From: Acidobacteriota bacterium
GTDB taxonomy: Bacteria; Acidobacteriota; Terriglobia; Terriglobales; Acidobacteriaceae
Assembly (NCBI GenBank): GCA_021851465.1
Contig: JAJZDL010000095.1
Span: 1 to 10,690 of the forward strand
Direction of reading: 5' to 3'
Length of the DNA: 10,690 nucleotides
Of the stretch, positions 1 to 7,357 are shown one piece after another. A program made the position numbers and the translations under genes. Below the pieces are notes generated by a model. That model had not been told where the DNA came from and ran no database searches. It saw only the letters and a program-made list of their open reading frames with translations. Numbering within the stretch: position 1 is the stretch's first letter; the number at the start of each line of letters is the position of its first letter.

Positions 1-979
1 GAGCTTCATGGTGCGGGCTGCGGTCGAAGGCACACGGCAGCCGTTTATTCTCGAAGGCGATGAGTACGACACGGCGTTCTTCGACAAGGGGCCGAAGTTC
101 CTGCACTACTTTCCCGACGCGGCGATTCTGACCCATGTGGAGTTCGACCACGCTGACATCTACGCCGACCTTGCGGCGGTGAAGACGGCTTTCAAGCGGT
201 TCGTGAACCTGGTCCCGCGGCGCGGGCGGTTGGTGGCGTTCGACGGCAGCGAGAACGTGAACGAGTGCGTAGCGCGGGCGTTCTGCTCGGTGGAGCGGTA
301 CGGATTTGAGGCGGATTCGCATTGGCGGATAGCGAACTTAGAACCTGTCGGAATGGGTTCGCGGTGGACGCTGCAGCGCGCCGGAGAGCCGTATGCCGAG
401 CTGCGGTTGCCAATGGCGGGCGAGCACAATGCGCTGAATGCTACGGCGGCGGCGGCGCTGGCTGCGGGGCAGGGCGTTCCGGTAGCGTCGATCGTCGAGG
501 CCCTGGCGAGCTTCCGCTCGGTGAAGCGGCGGCTGGAGGTGCGAGCCGAGGTCAATGGCGTGACGATCATCGACGACTTCGCGCACCATCCGACGGCGGT
601 GCGCGAGACGTTGCGTGCGCTGCGGACTGCGTATCCGGCGCGGCGACTCTGGGCGGTATTGGAGCCGCGGTCGAACACGCTGCGGCGCAACGTCTTCGAG
701 AGAGCGTTGGTGGAGAGCCTTGCGCTGGCGGACCGCAGCGTTCTGGCCGCGGTCTTCCAATCAGAGGCGATTGCGGCGAGCGAACGGCTACACCCGGAGA
801 ATGTGGTGGCGGAGCTGCGCGCGCGTGGGCTGGAAGCGGCGGTGTATGCGGATGCGGACGCGATCGTCGCGGCGATTGCGCCGGAGCTGCGCGCGGGCGA
901 TGTGGTGGCAATCCTGTCGAACGGCGGCTTTGGCGGCATCTACGACAAGTTGCCGAGGGCGATTGCGAAGCCCGGTTGA
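1..979 (+). CDS. mpl: Mpl: UDP-N-acetylmuramate:L-alanyl-gamma-D-glutamyl-meso-diaminopimelate ligase, 5'-truncated
   Basis: This is the C-terminal part (about 325 residues) of a cytoplasmic Mur-family ligase. Mpl joins recycled murein tripeptide to UDP-MurNAc using ATP, which lets the cell reuse cell-wall peptides. The frame is open from base 2 and the true start lies left of the window. Visible Mur-ligase signatures are EGDEYDTAFFDKGPKF, followed by THVEFDHADIYADL, then GEHNALNATAAAA in the central ATPase domain. The C-terminal domain has VTIIDDFAHHPTAV, LEPRSNTLRRN and a terminal LSNGGFGGIYDKL. The DDFAHHPTA and SNGGFGGI blocks separate Mpl from MurC and from MurD/E/F, which differ there. 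The gene ends at TGA 977-979 and is convergent with the HAD gene 51 nt away. Nothing looks damaged in the visible part. The family call is very secure; the missing N-terminus (UDP-binding domain) cannot be judged. Confidence 0.95.
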   Translation, partial: SFMVRAAVEGTRQPFILEGDEYDTAFFDKGPKFLHYFPDAAILTHVEFDHADIYADLAAVKTAFKRFVNLVPRRGRLVAFDGSENVNECVARAFCSVERYGFEADSHWRIANLEPVGMGSRWTLQRAGEPYAELRLPMAGEHNALNATAAAALAAGQGVPVASIVEALASFRSVKRRLEVRAEVNGVTIIDDFAHHPTAVRETLRALRTAYPARRLWAVLEPRSNTLRRNVFERALVESLALADRSVLAAVFQSEAIAASERLHPENVVAELRARGLEAAVYADADAIVAAIAPELRAGDVVAILSNGGFGGIYDKLPRAIAKPG

Positions 980-1009
980 GAGCGCATCCGATCGCCAGGT
1001 GAAAACAGA

Positions 1010-1047
1010 TGCTGGGACTGTTTGCTGCGCTCAGGATGGCAACCCTG
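1010..1047 (-). repeat. Short interspersed-repeat-like sequence between mpl and the HAD gene
   Basis: Read on the minus strand this stretch contains GGTTGCCATCCTGAGCGCAG followed by CAAACAGTCC. It resembles the intergenic repeat found in many bacterial genomes whose core is CATCCTGAGCG and which is often mistranslated as small 'HPERS' proteins; here the shadow translation is CHPERSKQS. A small inverted repeat (TCAGG with CCTGA, 8 nt apart) starts at 1031. The TGA inside the core is the stop codon of the HAD gene. Recognition is from memory of the motif. Only one copy is in the window, so repetition itself cannot be shown here. Confidence 0.45.
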
Positions 1048-2011
1048 AATCTTTGAGGGCGGCTTCAATGGCGTGGGCGACACCGTCGTCGCGGTTGCTG
1101 CGGCCGATGTGCCAGGCGCGGGTGTGGGCGAGGGCTTTGAGATCGTCCGGCGCGTTGTCCATGAGTACGGCGCGGCCTGCGGCCTGGAGCATGGAGACAT
1201 CGTTCCAGTTGTCGCCGATGGCGAGGACCCGCGCGGCGTCGCAGCCATAATTGCGGGCGAGTGCGAGCAGGGCCGCACCCTTGGAACACTGCGCTGGGAG
1301 CATGTCGAGGATACAGAGATCGCGCGCGGCGTACTCGGTGCGATGCAGTGTGAGCCGGTGTGGGGCCGACTCCGATGCGTGGCCGGAGACTACGACGCCG
1401 GGGCCTTCGAGCAGGCGCGCCTCGGCGCGGGCCATGCGCTCGATGGTCCCGCAGAGCATGGCCTGAATGGGCGAGTCGGACTCATCGTCGAGGGCGCGCT
1501 CGATGGGTTGGACCTGGACGATATAGGGTTCGTTGAGGGCCATCCAGCGGCCGATGCTGGCGGTGAGCCGGTCGAATTGCTCGACGACGAGCGCGCCGCG
1601 GCAGTCTTCCCCATCGGGCAGAGTGCGGTCGAAGGTGAGGACGAGCGTGTCGCGAAAGTTTCGTTCGCCAACTCCACGGATGTGGTCGCAGAGCCAGAGT
1701 GCGGTGGTGCGAGGCAGGTGGGTGCAGGCGAGGAGCCGGGAGGGGCTTGCGCCGGAGTTTCCGAAGGTGCGTGTGACGGTGCCGTTGGAGCTGATAAGGA
1801 CCGAGTCGTGGGGCAGGCCGAGCGGGCGGAGGACGCTCATGGCGAAGCTGTGGCGGCGCCCCGTGGCGACGACGATCCGAATGCCCGCGGCCTCGGCGGA
1901 GCGCAGGGCGGCGAGGTTGCGCGGGCTGACGCGGCTGTCCGCACCGAGCAGCGTGCCGTCCATGTCTACAGCGATCAGGCGGATTGAGCTTGCTGTTGTT
2001 GCTGCCGACAA
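1031..2011 (-). CDS. HAD-superfamily (Cof/subclass IIB) sugar-phosphate-type phosphatase
   Basis: This is a cytoplasmic haloacid-dehalogenase-type hydrolase of 326 residues, probably a phosphatase acting on small phosphorylated metabolites. The substrate cannot be read from sequence. Motif I is IAVDMDGTLL, with the nucleophile and acid/base aspartates near residues 16 and 18. Motif II is in VVATGRRHS near 50, SSNGT follows near 75, the conserved lysine is in CSKGAALL near 244, and motif IV is AIGDNWNDVSML near 265-275. The order and spacing, with the cap between motifs II and III, match the Cof/YidA group, although at 326 residues it is longer than the usual 270 or so. The reading frame is open further upstream to a TTG at 2059, which has no ribosome binding site. 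I chose the TTG at 2011 because GAGGGACCC precedes it and the DxDGT motif then sits near the N-terminus, as in homologues. A TATACT at 2033-2028 may be its -10 element. The stop lies within a repeat-like sequence. The gene is about 150 nt downstream of the hyf-like operon, same strand, probably a separate unit. Confidence 0.88.
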   Translation of the reverse strand: MSAATTASSIRLIAVDMDGTLLGADSRVSPRNLAALRSAEAAGIRIVVATGRRHSFAMSVLRPLGLPHDSVLISSNGTVTRTFGNSGASPSRLLACTHLPRTTALWLCDHIRGVGERNFRDTLVLTFDRTLPDGEDCRGALVVEQFDRLTASIGRWMALNEPYIVQVQPIERALDDESDSPIQAMLCGTIERMARAEARLLEGPGVVVSGHASESAPHRLTLHRTEYAARDLCILDMLPAQCSKGAALLALARNYGCDAARVLAIGDNWNDVSMLQAAGRAVLMDNAPDDLKALAHTRAWHIGRSNRDDGVAHAIEAALKDSGLPS

Positions 2012-2164
2012 GGGTCCCTCAGGTTCAAGTATAGAGGGCAGGAAGTTCTCCGCGTGCAAAGGGTGCGCAGGGCGATTGCATGGGCTTCAGGTGGGGCTTC
2101 GGTCCGCCGTACGAACTCTCCGCCCATGGCCAATGATGTTACCCGATGGACAGTAGATCGATCC

Positions 2165-2683
2165 TCAAACTTCCGCACCCGATGCAGCGATGGCTTGCAG
2201 GATGCCTGCTAAAAGTGCCGCTGGAGTTGGGGGACAACCCGTAACCGTGTGGTTTACAGGAATGACATTTGCAATGCTTCCCCAACTGGCGTAGCTCTGG
2301 CCGAAGATCCCGCCACAGGCCCCACAATCTCCAACCGCGACCACCAATTTGGGATCGGGAATGGCATCGTATGTGCGTCGCAAAGCTCCTTCCATGTTGA
2401 CGGACACAGGGCCTGTGACGAGCAACAGGTCTGCGTGACGCGGGCTGGCGACGAACTTGATGCCAGTGCCTTCGATGTTGTAGTACGGGTTGTTGAGGGC
2501 CTGAATCTCAAGTTCGCAGCCATTGCAGGATCCGGCGTCAACATGACGGATGCATAGGGCGCGGCCGAGAACCTTCCAGAGACTGCGCTGCAGCGCTTCG
2601 GTCGAGGGAGCGCCTACGGCCACAGTGGGCAGGGGCTCGGTCAATATGCCAGTGTGAATCATGCGAGAGAGAATTGTGAACAT
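2165..2683 (-). CDS. hyfI: HyfI/HycG-like (NuoB-family) small subunit of a hydrogenase-4-related complex
   Basis: This 172-residue soluble subunit belongs to the NuoB/PSST and group 4 hydrogenase small-subunit family. It carries the proximal [4Fe-4S] cluster that hands electrons to or takes them from the active site in the large subunit. Ligand cysteines are all present: Cys53 and Cys56 in GSCNGCELEIQAL, Cys120 in VGDCGACGG, and Cys150 in GCPPTP. An extra Cys123 sits in the same loop as Cys120. The block DLLLVTGPVSVNMEGALRR near 85-103 is typical of the family. CxxC (not the adjacent CC of NuoB) makes it closer to HycG/HyfI than to complex I. It is the last gene of the operon, 7 nt after hyfG, with GAGG upstream of ATG 2683. 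The cluster is intact, so the complex should still be redox-active even though the nickel site in HyfG is gone. Confidence 0.93.
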   Translation of the reverse strand: MFTILSRMIHTGILTEPLPTVAVGAPSTEALQRSLWKVLGRALCIRHVDAGSCNGCELEIQALNNPYYNIEGTGIKFVASPRHADLLLVTGPVSVNMEGALRRTYDAIPDPKLVVAVGDCGACGGIFGQSYASWGSIANVIPVNHTVTGCPPTPAALLAGILQAIAASGAEV

Positions 2684-2690
2684 GTCTGCC

Positions 2691-4280
2691 TCACCCGTCC
2701 TGTCCGCTGTAGGACAGGTTGAAGGATTTATTGATCAAGGGGAAGTCCGGCACGATGTTGTCGATGATCGCATGCTCTATCAACGGCCAGTTCTGCCAGG
2801 ACGGATCGTGAGAGTGGCAGCGACGGACTGCTCCATCCGCTCCAGTTTCGAGGGCGATCATCACGGGGCCGCGCCATCCTTCGATCAAGCCAATTCCAAG
2901 GCGATTCGGCTCGGCCACGGCAAGATCGCACGCCACAGGTGTGGCTTCGATTGAGTTGTGGGAGAGATCTGCCAGCAGCGCCCGGCAGAGGCGGAGGGAC
3001 TCGTAGATCTCGCGGAAACGCACCAGCACTCGGGCTGCGACGTCCCCGCCTGTTTCTAAAACCATCTGAGTTGCCATCTTGTCATAGGGGGCCCAGGGAT
3101 GGTCGACGCGCAGATCGCGGCCGATTCCTGAGGCTCGCGCAACCAGGCCGATGGCGCCGAGGCTGAGTGCGAGACCATGGCTAAGCAGGCCTGTCTCGCG
3201 AAAGCGGTCCTGCAGGCCGCCGTGCTCGTCGTAGATGGATTGCATGCCTGCGACCTCGTAGTCGAGTGCTCGGTAGAGATGCACGAGATGAGCGTAGACG
3301 GATTGAGGCAGGTTGAGGGCAACTCCCCCTGGGAGGATGTAATTGAAGAGGTAGCGTTCGCCGAAAGCTTCGAGATTAGCGCGGAGCAGGTCTTCTTTGA
3401 GGCGCGAGAACTGAGTAAGTCCAAAGGAGAAGCCGGCGTCGTTTCCCAGTGCGCCGAGGTCGCCAAGATGGTTTGCGAGGCGCTCGTGTTCGAGGGCGAG
3501 GGCGCGGAGGTAGACCGCGCGAGGCGGGACCGTGGCAGCGGTGATGGCTTCGATGGCTGCGCAATAGGCCCAGGAGAATGCGACGGCGGAGTCTCCGGAG
3601 AGGCGCGCTGCGAGGCGGTGGCCCTGTTTCTGCGAGAGAGTTTCGAAGAGCTTTGCGACGCCTTTGTGGGTGTAGCCGAGACGTTCTTCGAGGCGGATGA
3701 CTTTTTCGCCGACGACGGAGAAGCGGAAGTGGCCTGGCTCGATGGTGCCTGCGTGGACCGGGCCAACGGCGATCTCGTGAACGCCATCGCCTTCGACCTG
3801 GACGAATGGATATGGGTTGTCGGGCCCGGGGTTTGGGGCACGGGGTTCGAGGTGCGGGTTGTTGTGCCGGAGCGGGTAGGTGTTGGCGGGCCAGCCGTTG
3901 TGACGATACCAGCCGCGTTGATCCGGTTGCCGGTCGGGGCCGGTACTCGCAATGCCGAGGAGGTCGCGCGTGGCGCGCTCCATGCGCGATGCGGCGGGGA
4001 ACAGAGGGGCAATGCTCGGATAGGAAGGATTTGCAACGTTTTCGATGCGGTGGCTCAACACCTCTACGCCCGCCGACGTGAGGAAGGCCGCGTGGATGGA
4101 GTAGCCATTGTCGCGGCCACAATTGTCGGCACCCCATACGGTGAGAAAGGTTGCGCCCATGGCCTTCAATTCCGTCAAAGCGCTCTGCCAGTCCACAGCA
4201 CCGAGGTCCAGGTGAGTGCATGAGACGTTCGATGGAAGCTTGTTGGCGAGCGAACCGTGGAGAGTGGAGGCCATGGGCAT
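2691..4280 (-). CDS. hyfG: HyfG/HycE-like large subunit (NuoC-NuoD fusion) lacking the nickel-binding cysteines
   Basis: This is a 529-residue fusion of a NuoC-like domain (about 1-140, with YPSIAPLFPAASRMERATRD near 87-106) and a NuoD/hydrogenase large-subunit domain (about 165-529, starting with HEIAVGPVHAGTIEPGHFRF). A proline- and asparagine-rich linker joins them, as in HycE and HyfG. In true [NiFe] enzymes the L1 motif is RxCGxC; here it is RLSGDS with Ser228 and Ser231. The C-terminal DPCxxC is replaced by NLSYSG (Ser523, Gly526), and the protein ends three residues later without a peptide for the maturation protease. No nickel site can form, so it is not a hydrogenase. The nickel-free pocket is reminiscent of the quinone pocket of NuoD (inference). 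The ATG at 4280 overlaps the hyfF stop as TAATG; a second ATG at 4274 would give 527 residues, and neither has a strong ribosome binding site. Confidence 0.92.
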   Translation of the reverse strand: MPMASTLHGSLANKLPSNVSCTHLDLGAVDWQSALTELKAMGATFLTVWGADNCGRDNGYSIHAAFLTSAGVEVLSHRIENVANPSYPSIAPLFPAASRMERATRDLLGIASTGPDRQPDQRGWYRHNGWPANTYPLRHNNPHLEPRAPNPGPDNPYPFVQVEGDGVHEIAVGPVHAGTIEPGHFRFSVVGEKVIRLEERLGYTHKGVAKLFETLSQKQGHRLAARLSGDSAVAFSWAYCAAIEAITAATVPPRAVYLRALALEHERLANHLGDLGALGNDAGFSFGLTQFSRLKEDLLRANLEAFGERYLFNYILPGGVALNLPQSVYAHLVHLYRALDYEVAGMQSIYDEHGGLQDRFRETGLLSHGLALSLGAIGLVARASGIGRDLRVDHPWAPYDKMATQMVLETGGDVAARVLVRFREIYESLRLCRALLADLSHNSIEATPVACDLAVAEPNRLGIGLIEGWRGPVMIALETGADGAVRRCHSHDPSWQNWPLIEHAIIDNIVPDFPLINKSFNLSYSGQDG

Positions 4281-5731
4281 TATCCGATGAGGCGTGCGGC
4301 GGCTCGATACCATCCAGCGAGCGCGGGGGGCATGTAGACGCCGAGTGTAAGAACGATGGCGAGGTGAATGAAGACGGGGACCAGCGCGGGCGAGTGAGGC
4401 AGGGGCTTCGCTTCGCTGTCTCCGAAGACCATCGGCTGGACGCGGGCGAAGATCGCGGCGAAGGCCACACCGAGGGCGATGAGGAGGAGCGGTGTAGTCC
4501 AGGGGTGCACGCGCATTGCAGTGGTCAGGATAAGGAATTCACTGGCGAAGACGCCGAAGGGTGGCATGCCCAGAATTGCGAAGGACCCCAGCAATAGCCC
4601 CCAGCCAATGGTTGGATTGGTGTCTAGCAGGCCCCGGATGCCGTCCATCTGCTGAGTGCCAGCCTTCTGCGAGGCGTGGCCTGCGGTGAAAAAGATGGAG
4701 GACTTGGTGAGCGAATGCACGGTCATATGCAGCATCGCAGCAAAGTTGGCGACGGGGCCGCCGAGCCCGAAGGCAAAGGTGATGATGCCCATGTGCTCGA
4801 TGGAGGAGTAGCCGAAGAGGCGCTTGATGTCCTTCTGTCGCCACAGGAAGAATGCAGCGAGCACGGCGGAGAGCAGGCCGAAGGCCATCAACATGCGGCT
4901 GGGAAGTTGGCTGCCGATAGACCCTTCGACGAGGACTTTGCAGCGAACCACGGCGTAGAGTGCAACATTGAGCAGCAGGCCGGAGAGGACGGCGGAGACG
5001 GGGGTGGGGCCCTCGGCGTGCGCATCGGGCAGCCAGTTGTGGAGCGGCGCAAGGCCGACTTTGGTGCCGTATCCGACCAGGAGAAAGACGAATGCGAGGC
5101 CCAGGACACGCGGTTCGAGTTGCCCCTTCACGGTGTTGAGGTGGGTCCAAAGGAGTGCGGTCATGCCCTCTCGACCGAGCGCCTTCTCCGCGGCAAAGTA
5201 CAAGAGTATGGTGCCGAAGAGGGCCTGTGCAATGCCGACGCCGCACAGGATAAAGTACTTCCACGCGGCTTCGAGCGAGGCGCGCGTGCGATAGAGCGAG
5301 ACCAGCAGCACAGTGGAAAGAGTTGCGGCTTCCATCGCTACCCAGAGCAGGCCCATATTGTTGGTGAGAAGGGCGAGCAACATGGCGGCCATGAAGAGTT
5401 GATACATGGCGTGATAGAGGCGCAGCCTTTGCGGAGTGAGGCGTCCGTGGAATTCTTCGATGCGCATGTAAGGACGGGAGAAGAGCGCGGTTGTGAACCC
5501 GACGAAGGCGGTGAGCCCGACTAGAAAGACGTTGAAGGCGTCGACGAAGAACTGATCGTGCCAGACCAGGATTGGGCCATGCAACTCCACGCGGAGGACG
5601 AGCAAGGCGGCTGCGAGTAGCGTCGCAAAGCTGACGGCAATGTTCAGCTCAGGCGCGGCGCGTTTTGCCCCGAACAGCGCGAGCAATAGAAATCCGAGGA
5701 GGGGCAAGGCGAGTACCGCTAGCAATTCCAA
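4280..5731 (-). CDS. hyfF: HyfF-like antiporter/proton-channel membrane subunit (NuoL/M/N family)
   Basis: This 483-residue polytopic inner-membrane protein belongs to the Mrp-antiporter/NuoN-like group and should form one ion-translocation channel of the complex. The key charged residues of the family are present: Glu134 in LLWVAMEAATLS, Lys224 in YGTKVGLAPLHNWLPDAHAE, His231 in the same block, and His339/Lys343 in HSLTKSSIFFTAGHAS. YSSIEHMGII near 308-317 is also typical. The frame is open upstream to 5929, but that part overlaps hyfE and has no membrane character. I take the TTG at 5731, which follows AAGGAGG with good spacing and leads straight into a hydrophobic segment (LELLAVLALPLLGF). 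It starts 1 nt after the hyfE stop, and its own TAA overlaps the hyfG ATG. E. coli HyfF is somewhat longer, about 526 residues. Confidence 0.92.
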   Translation of the reverse strand: MELLAVLALPLLGFLLLALFGAKRAAPELNIAVSFATLLAAALLVLRVELHGPILVWHDQFFVDAFNVFLVGLTAFVGFTTALFSRPYMRIEEFHGRLTPQRLRLYHAMYQLFMAAMLLALLTNNMGLLWVAMEAATLSTVLLVSLYRTRASLEAAWKYFILCGVGIAQALFGTILLYFAAEKALGREGMTALLWTHLNTVKGQLEPRVLGLAFVFLLVGYGTKVGLAPLHNWLPDAHAEGPTPVSAVLSGLLLNVALYAVVRCKVLVEGSIGSQLPSRMLMAFGLLSAVLAAFFLWRQKDIKRLFGYSSIEHMGIITFAFGLGGPVANFAAMLHMTVHSLTKSSIFFTAGHASQKAGTQQMDGIRGLLDTNPTIGWGLLLGSFAILGMPPFGVFASEFLILTTAMRVHPWTTPLLLIALGVAFAAIFARVQPMVFGDSEAKPLPHSPALVPVFIHLAIVLTLGVYMPPALAGWYRAAARLIG

Positions 5732-5732
5732 T

Positions 5733-6398
5733 TCAATCCTCCTTGAGAGACTCCAAATTGCTGAGATCCAGGCTCTCGAACTGTTCCCGAATCTGGAAGA
5801 AAAACAGGCCGAGGATGAACACGCCGACCAGCAGGTCAAGCGCAATTCCCAGTTCAACGACCATCGGCATACCGTAGGTCGCACTCGTAGCTGCGAAAAA
5901 CAGACCGTTTTCCATGGCGAGAAATCCAATGACCTGGGTTACCGCCTTGCGCCGCGTGATCATCATCAGGAACGAGAGCAGGATGACTGCCAGTGCGATG
6001 CCGAGTGTGTTCCGGGTGATGGTCGTTGCCATCATGCTGATGGGTTGCGCCAGGCCGAAGGCAAAGATCACGAGCACTAATCCCACCAGCATGGTCAGAG
6101 GAATGTTGACCACGGTTTCGCTGTCCCATTGCGCACCGAGTCGGTAAATCAAGCGGTGCAGGATCAAGGGCAACCCAATTACTTTGAGCAGGAGCGTAAG
6201 CGCCGCAGAGTAGTAGATCTCTCTCAATCCAGAGCTATAGGCGACCAGACAGGTTGAAAGAAAAAGGATTGTACCCTGCCACGCAAAGAGGGTGACTAGC
6301 CGCTGGGTACGCCGTCGCGAGAGCATCGCGAAAGAGATGAGCAGCAGGCACGCGGCGAGGAGATTGAGGATGGGGACTGTGTAGGCGTGAGCAGTCAT
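5733..6398 (-). CDS. hyfE: HyfE-like membrane subunit
   Basis: This is a 221-residue membrane protein with six or seven hydrophobic segments, of the HyfE family, whose C-terminal half resembles NuoK. Two membrane glutamates stand where NuoK has its essential ones: Glu163 in GFLAMENGLFF and Glu182 in MPMVVELGIALDLLVG. The N-terminal half has LKVIGLPLILHRLIYRL, typical of HyfE. The C-terminus is a short charged tail. The ATG at 6398 overlaps the hyfC stop as ATGA, so translation is probably coupled. In the complex it should sit between HyfC and the antiporter-like subunits and link redox chemistry to ion movement (known for related complexes, inferred here). Confidence 0.92.
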   Translation of the reverse strand: MTAHAYTVPILNLLAACLLLISFAMLSRRRTQRLVTLFAWQGTILFLSTCLVAYSSGLREIYYSAALTLLLKVIGLPLILHRLIYRLGAQWDSETVVNIPLTMLVGLVLVIFAFGLAQPISMMATTITRNTLGIALAVILLSFLMMITRRKAVTQVIGFLAMENGLFFAATSATYGMPMVVELGIALDLLVGVFILGLFFFQIREQFESLDLSNLESLKED

Positions 6399-7357
6399 GC
6401 AAGTTTTGTCCCCAGAAGAAGATGCACCAGCAAGCCGAGCACAGCGAGCAGGAAGGCCATGGCGAGAAATTCAGGGGCACGGAAGATGCGCAGCTTTGCC
6501 GAGAGCGATTCAACAAGCGCCAAGGCCGCTCCGGCGACGACCAGCTTGGCAAGCAATGCCGCGATCGAGATCAGCAATGCTGTGCCGCTATCCGCTCCGT
6601 TGGTGGCGATTCCCCAGGGGAGGAAGAGGGCGAAGCCAATGCACGCGTAGTTGAAGAGTTTGAGGCCCGACGCCCATTCCAGCAACGCAAGATGCCGCGC
6701 CGAATACTCGAGTAACGCCGCTTCATGAATCATTGTAAGTTCAAGATGGGTGGCCGGATTGTCGATAGGAATGCGGGCATTCTCGGCCAGCAGCACCATT
6801 ACGAATGCAACGGCGGCAAAGATCGCGCTGGGGTCGATGACGGTCGGATGCGCCCTGTACCCGTCCACCAGACTTGGTAAAGCCGTACTGCCATACAGCA
6901 GAAAAGCGTTGAACAGCACCATCAACAGCGCCGGTTCCGCCAGAAAGCCGACCATCATCTCTCGCCGCGCTCCCATGGTGCCAAAGGCCGTTCCAATGTC
7001 CATGGCCGCGAGCGACAAAAAGACGCGTGCCGTAGCGAACAGGCCTATGAGGGCGATCGCATCGGCCGCGTGCGCGAAAGGCAGATCAGTTGCGAGCGAA
7101 GGAATGATGGCTGCGGCCAGCACCATCGTGCCAAACAATATATATGGCGTCGTGCGGAAAAGTGGCGATGCCGTAGCCGCCATGGCCGCGTCCTTATCAA
7201 AAAGCTTTCTCAGCATTCGATATGTCTGTCTCAGAAGCGGGGCCGAACGATTCTGCATCCAGGCACGGCATTGCGCAATCCATCCCACGAACAGTGGTGC
7301 GATGGCGATGGCCAACACTACCTCACCGAATTGGCGAACGACGGTGATATCCCTCAT
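6395..7357 (-). CDS. hyfC: HyfC/HycD-like membrane anchor subunit (NuoH family)
   Basis: This 320-residue membrane subunit is related to NuoH and HycD. It anchors the soluble large and small subunits and lines the path between the redox site and the ion channels. The family hallmark is ENARIPIDNPATHLELTM followed by IHEAALLEYS, near residues 192-220. RKLFDKDAAM near 50-58 and several conserved acidic residues in loops (for example AMDIGTAFGTMGARREMM) also match. I chose the ATG at 7357, which overlaps the hyfB stop as ATGA and gives the normal length of about 310-320. The open frame continues to 7495, but that part overlaps hyfB and is arginine- and histidine-rich nonsense. The stop overlaps the hyfE start by 4 nt. 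Confidence 0.93.
   Translation of the reverse strand: MRDITVVRQFGEVVLAIAIAPLFVGWIAQCRAWMQNRSAPLLRQTYRMLRKLFDKDAAMAATASPLFRTTPYILFGTMVLAAAIIPSLATDLPFAHAADAIALIGLFATARVFLSLAAMDIGTAFGTMGARREMMVGFLAEPALLMVLFNAFLLYGSTALPSLVDGYRAHPTVIDPSAIFAAVAFVMVLLAENARIPIDNPATHLELTMIHEAALLEYSARHLALLEWASGLKLFNYACIGFALFLPWGIATNGADSGTALLISIAALLAKLVVAGAALALVESLSAKLRIFRAPEFLAMAFLLAVLGLLVHLLLGTKLA

Noticed and set aside
1073..1987. Long + strand open frame (304 codons) opposite the HAD gene
   Set aside because: The minus strand has every HAD motif in order; the + frame has no recognisable domain and is a shadow.
2060..2164. Rho-independent terminator after hyfI
   Set aside because: No GC-rich hairpin followed by a T-run is visible on the minus strand; only small palindromes such as GATCGATC occur.
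1975..2178. Small minus-strand frame spanning the hyfI-HAD gap
   Set aside because: It begins inside the hyfI end, runs into the HAD start region, and shows no family features.
3177..4223. Long + strand open frame (348 codons) opposite hyfG
   Set aside because: It is antisense to a clearly conserved gene, and its acidic, repetitive composition is the mirror of a GC-rich coding strand.
5732..5929. N-terminal extension of hyfF to 5929
   Set aside because: The 66 extra residues overlap hyfE, are not hydrophobic in the HyfF pattern, and a well-placed AAGGAGG precedes the TTG at 5731.
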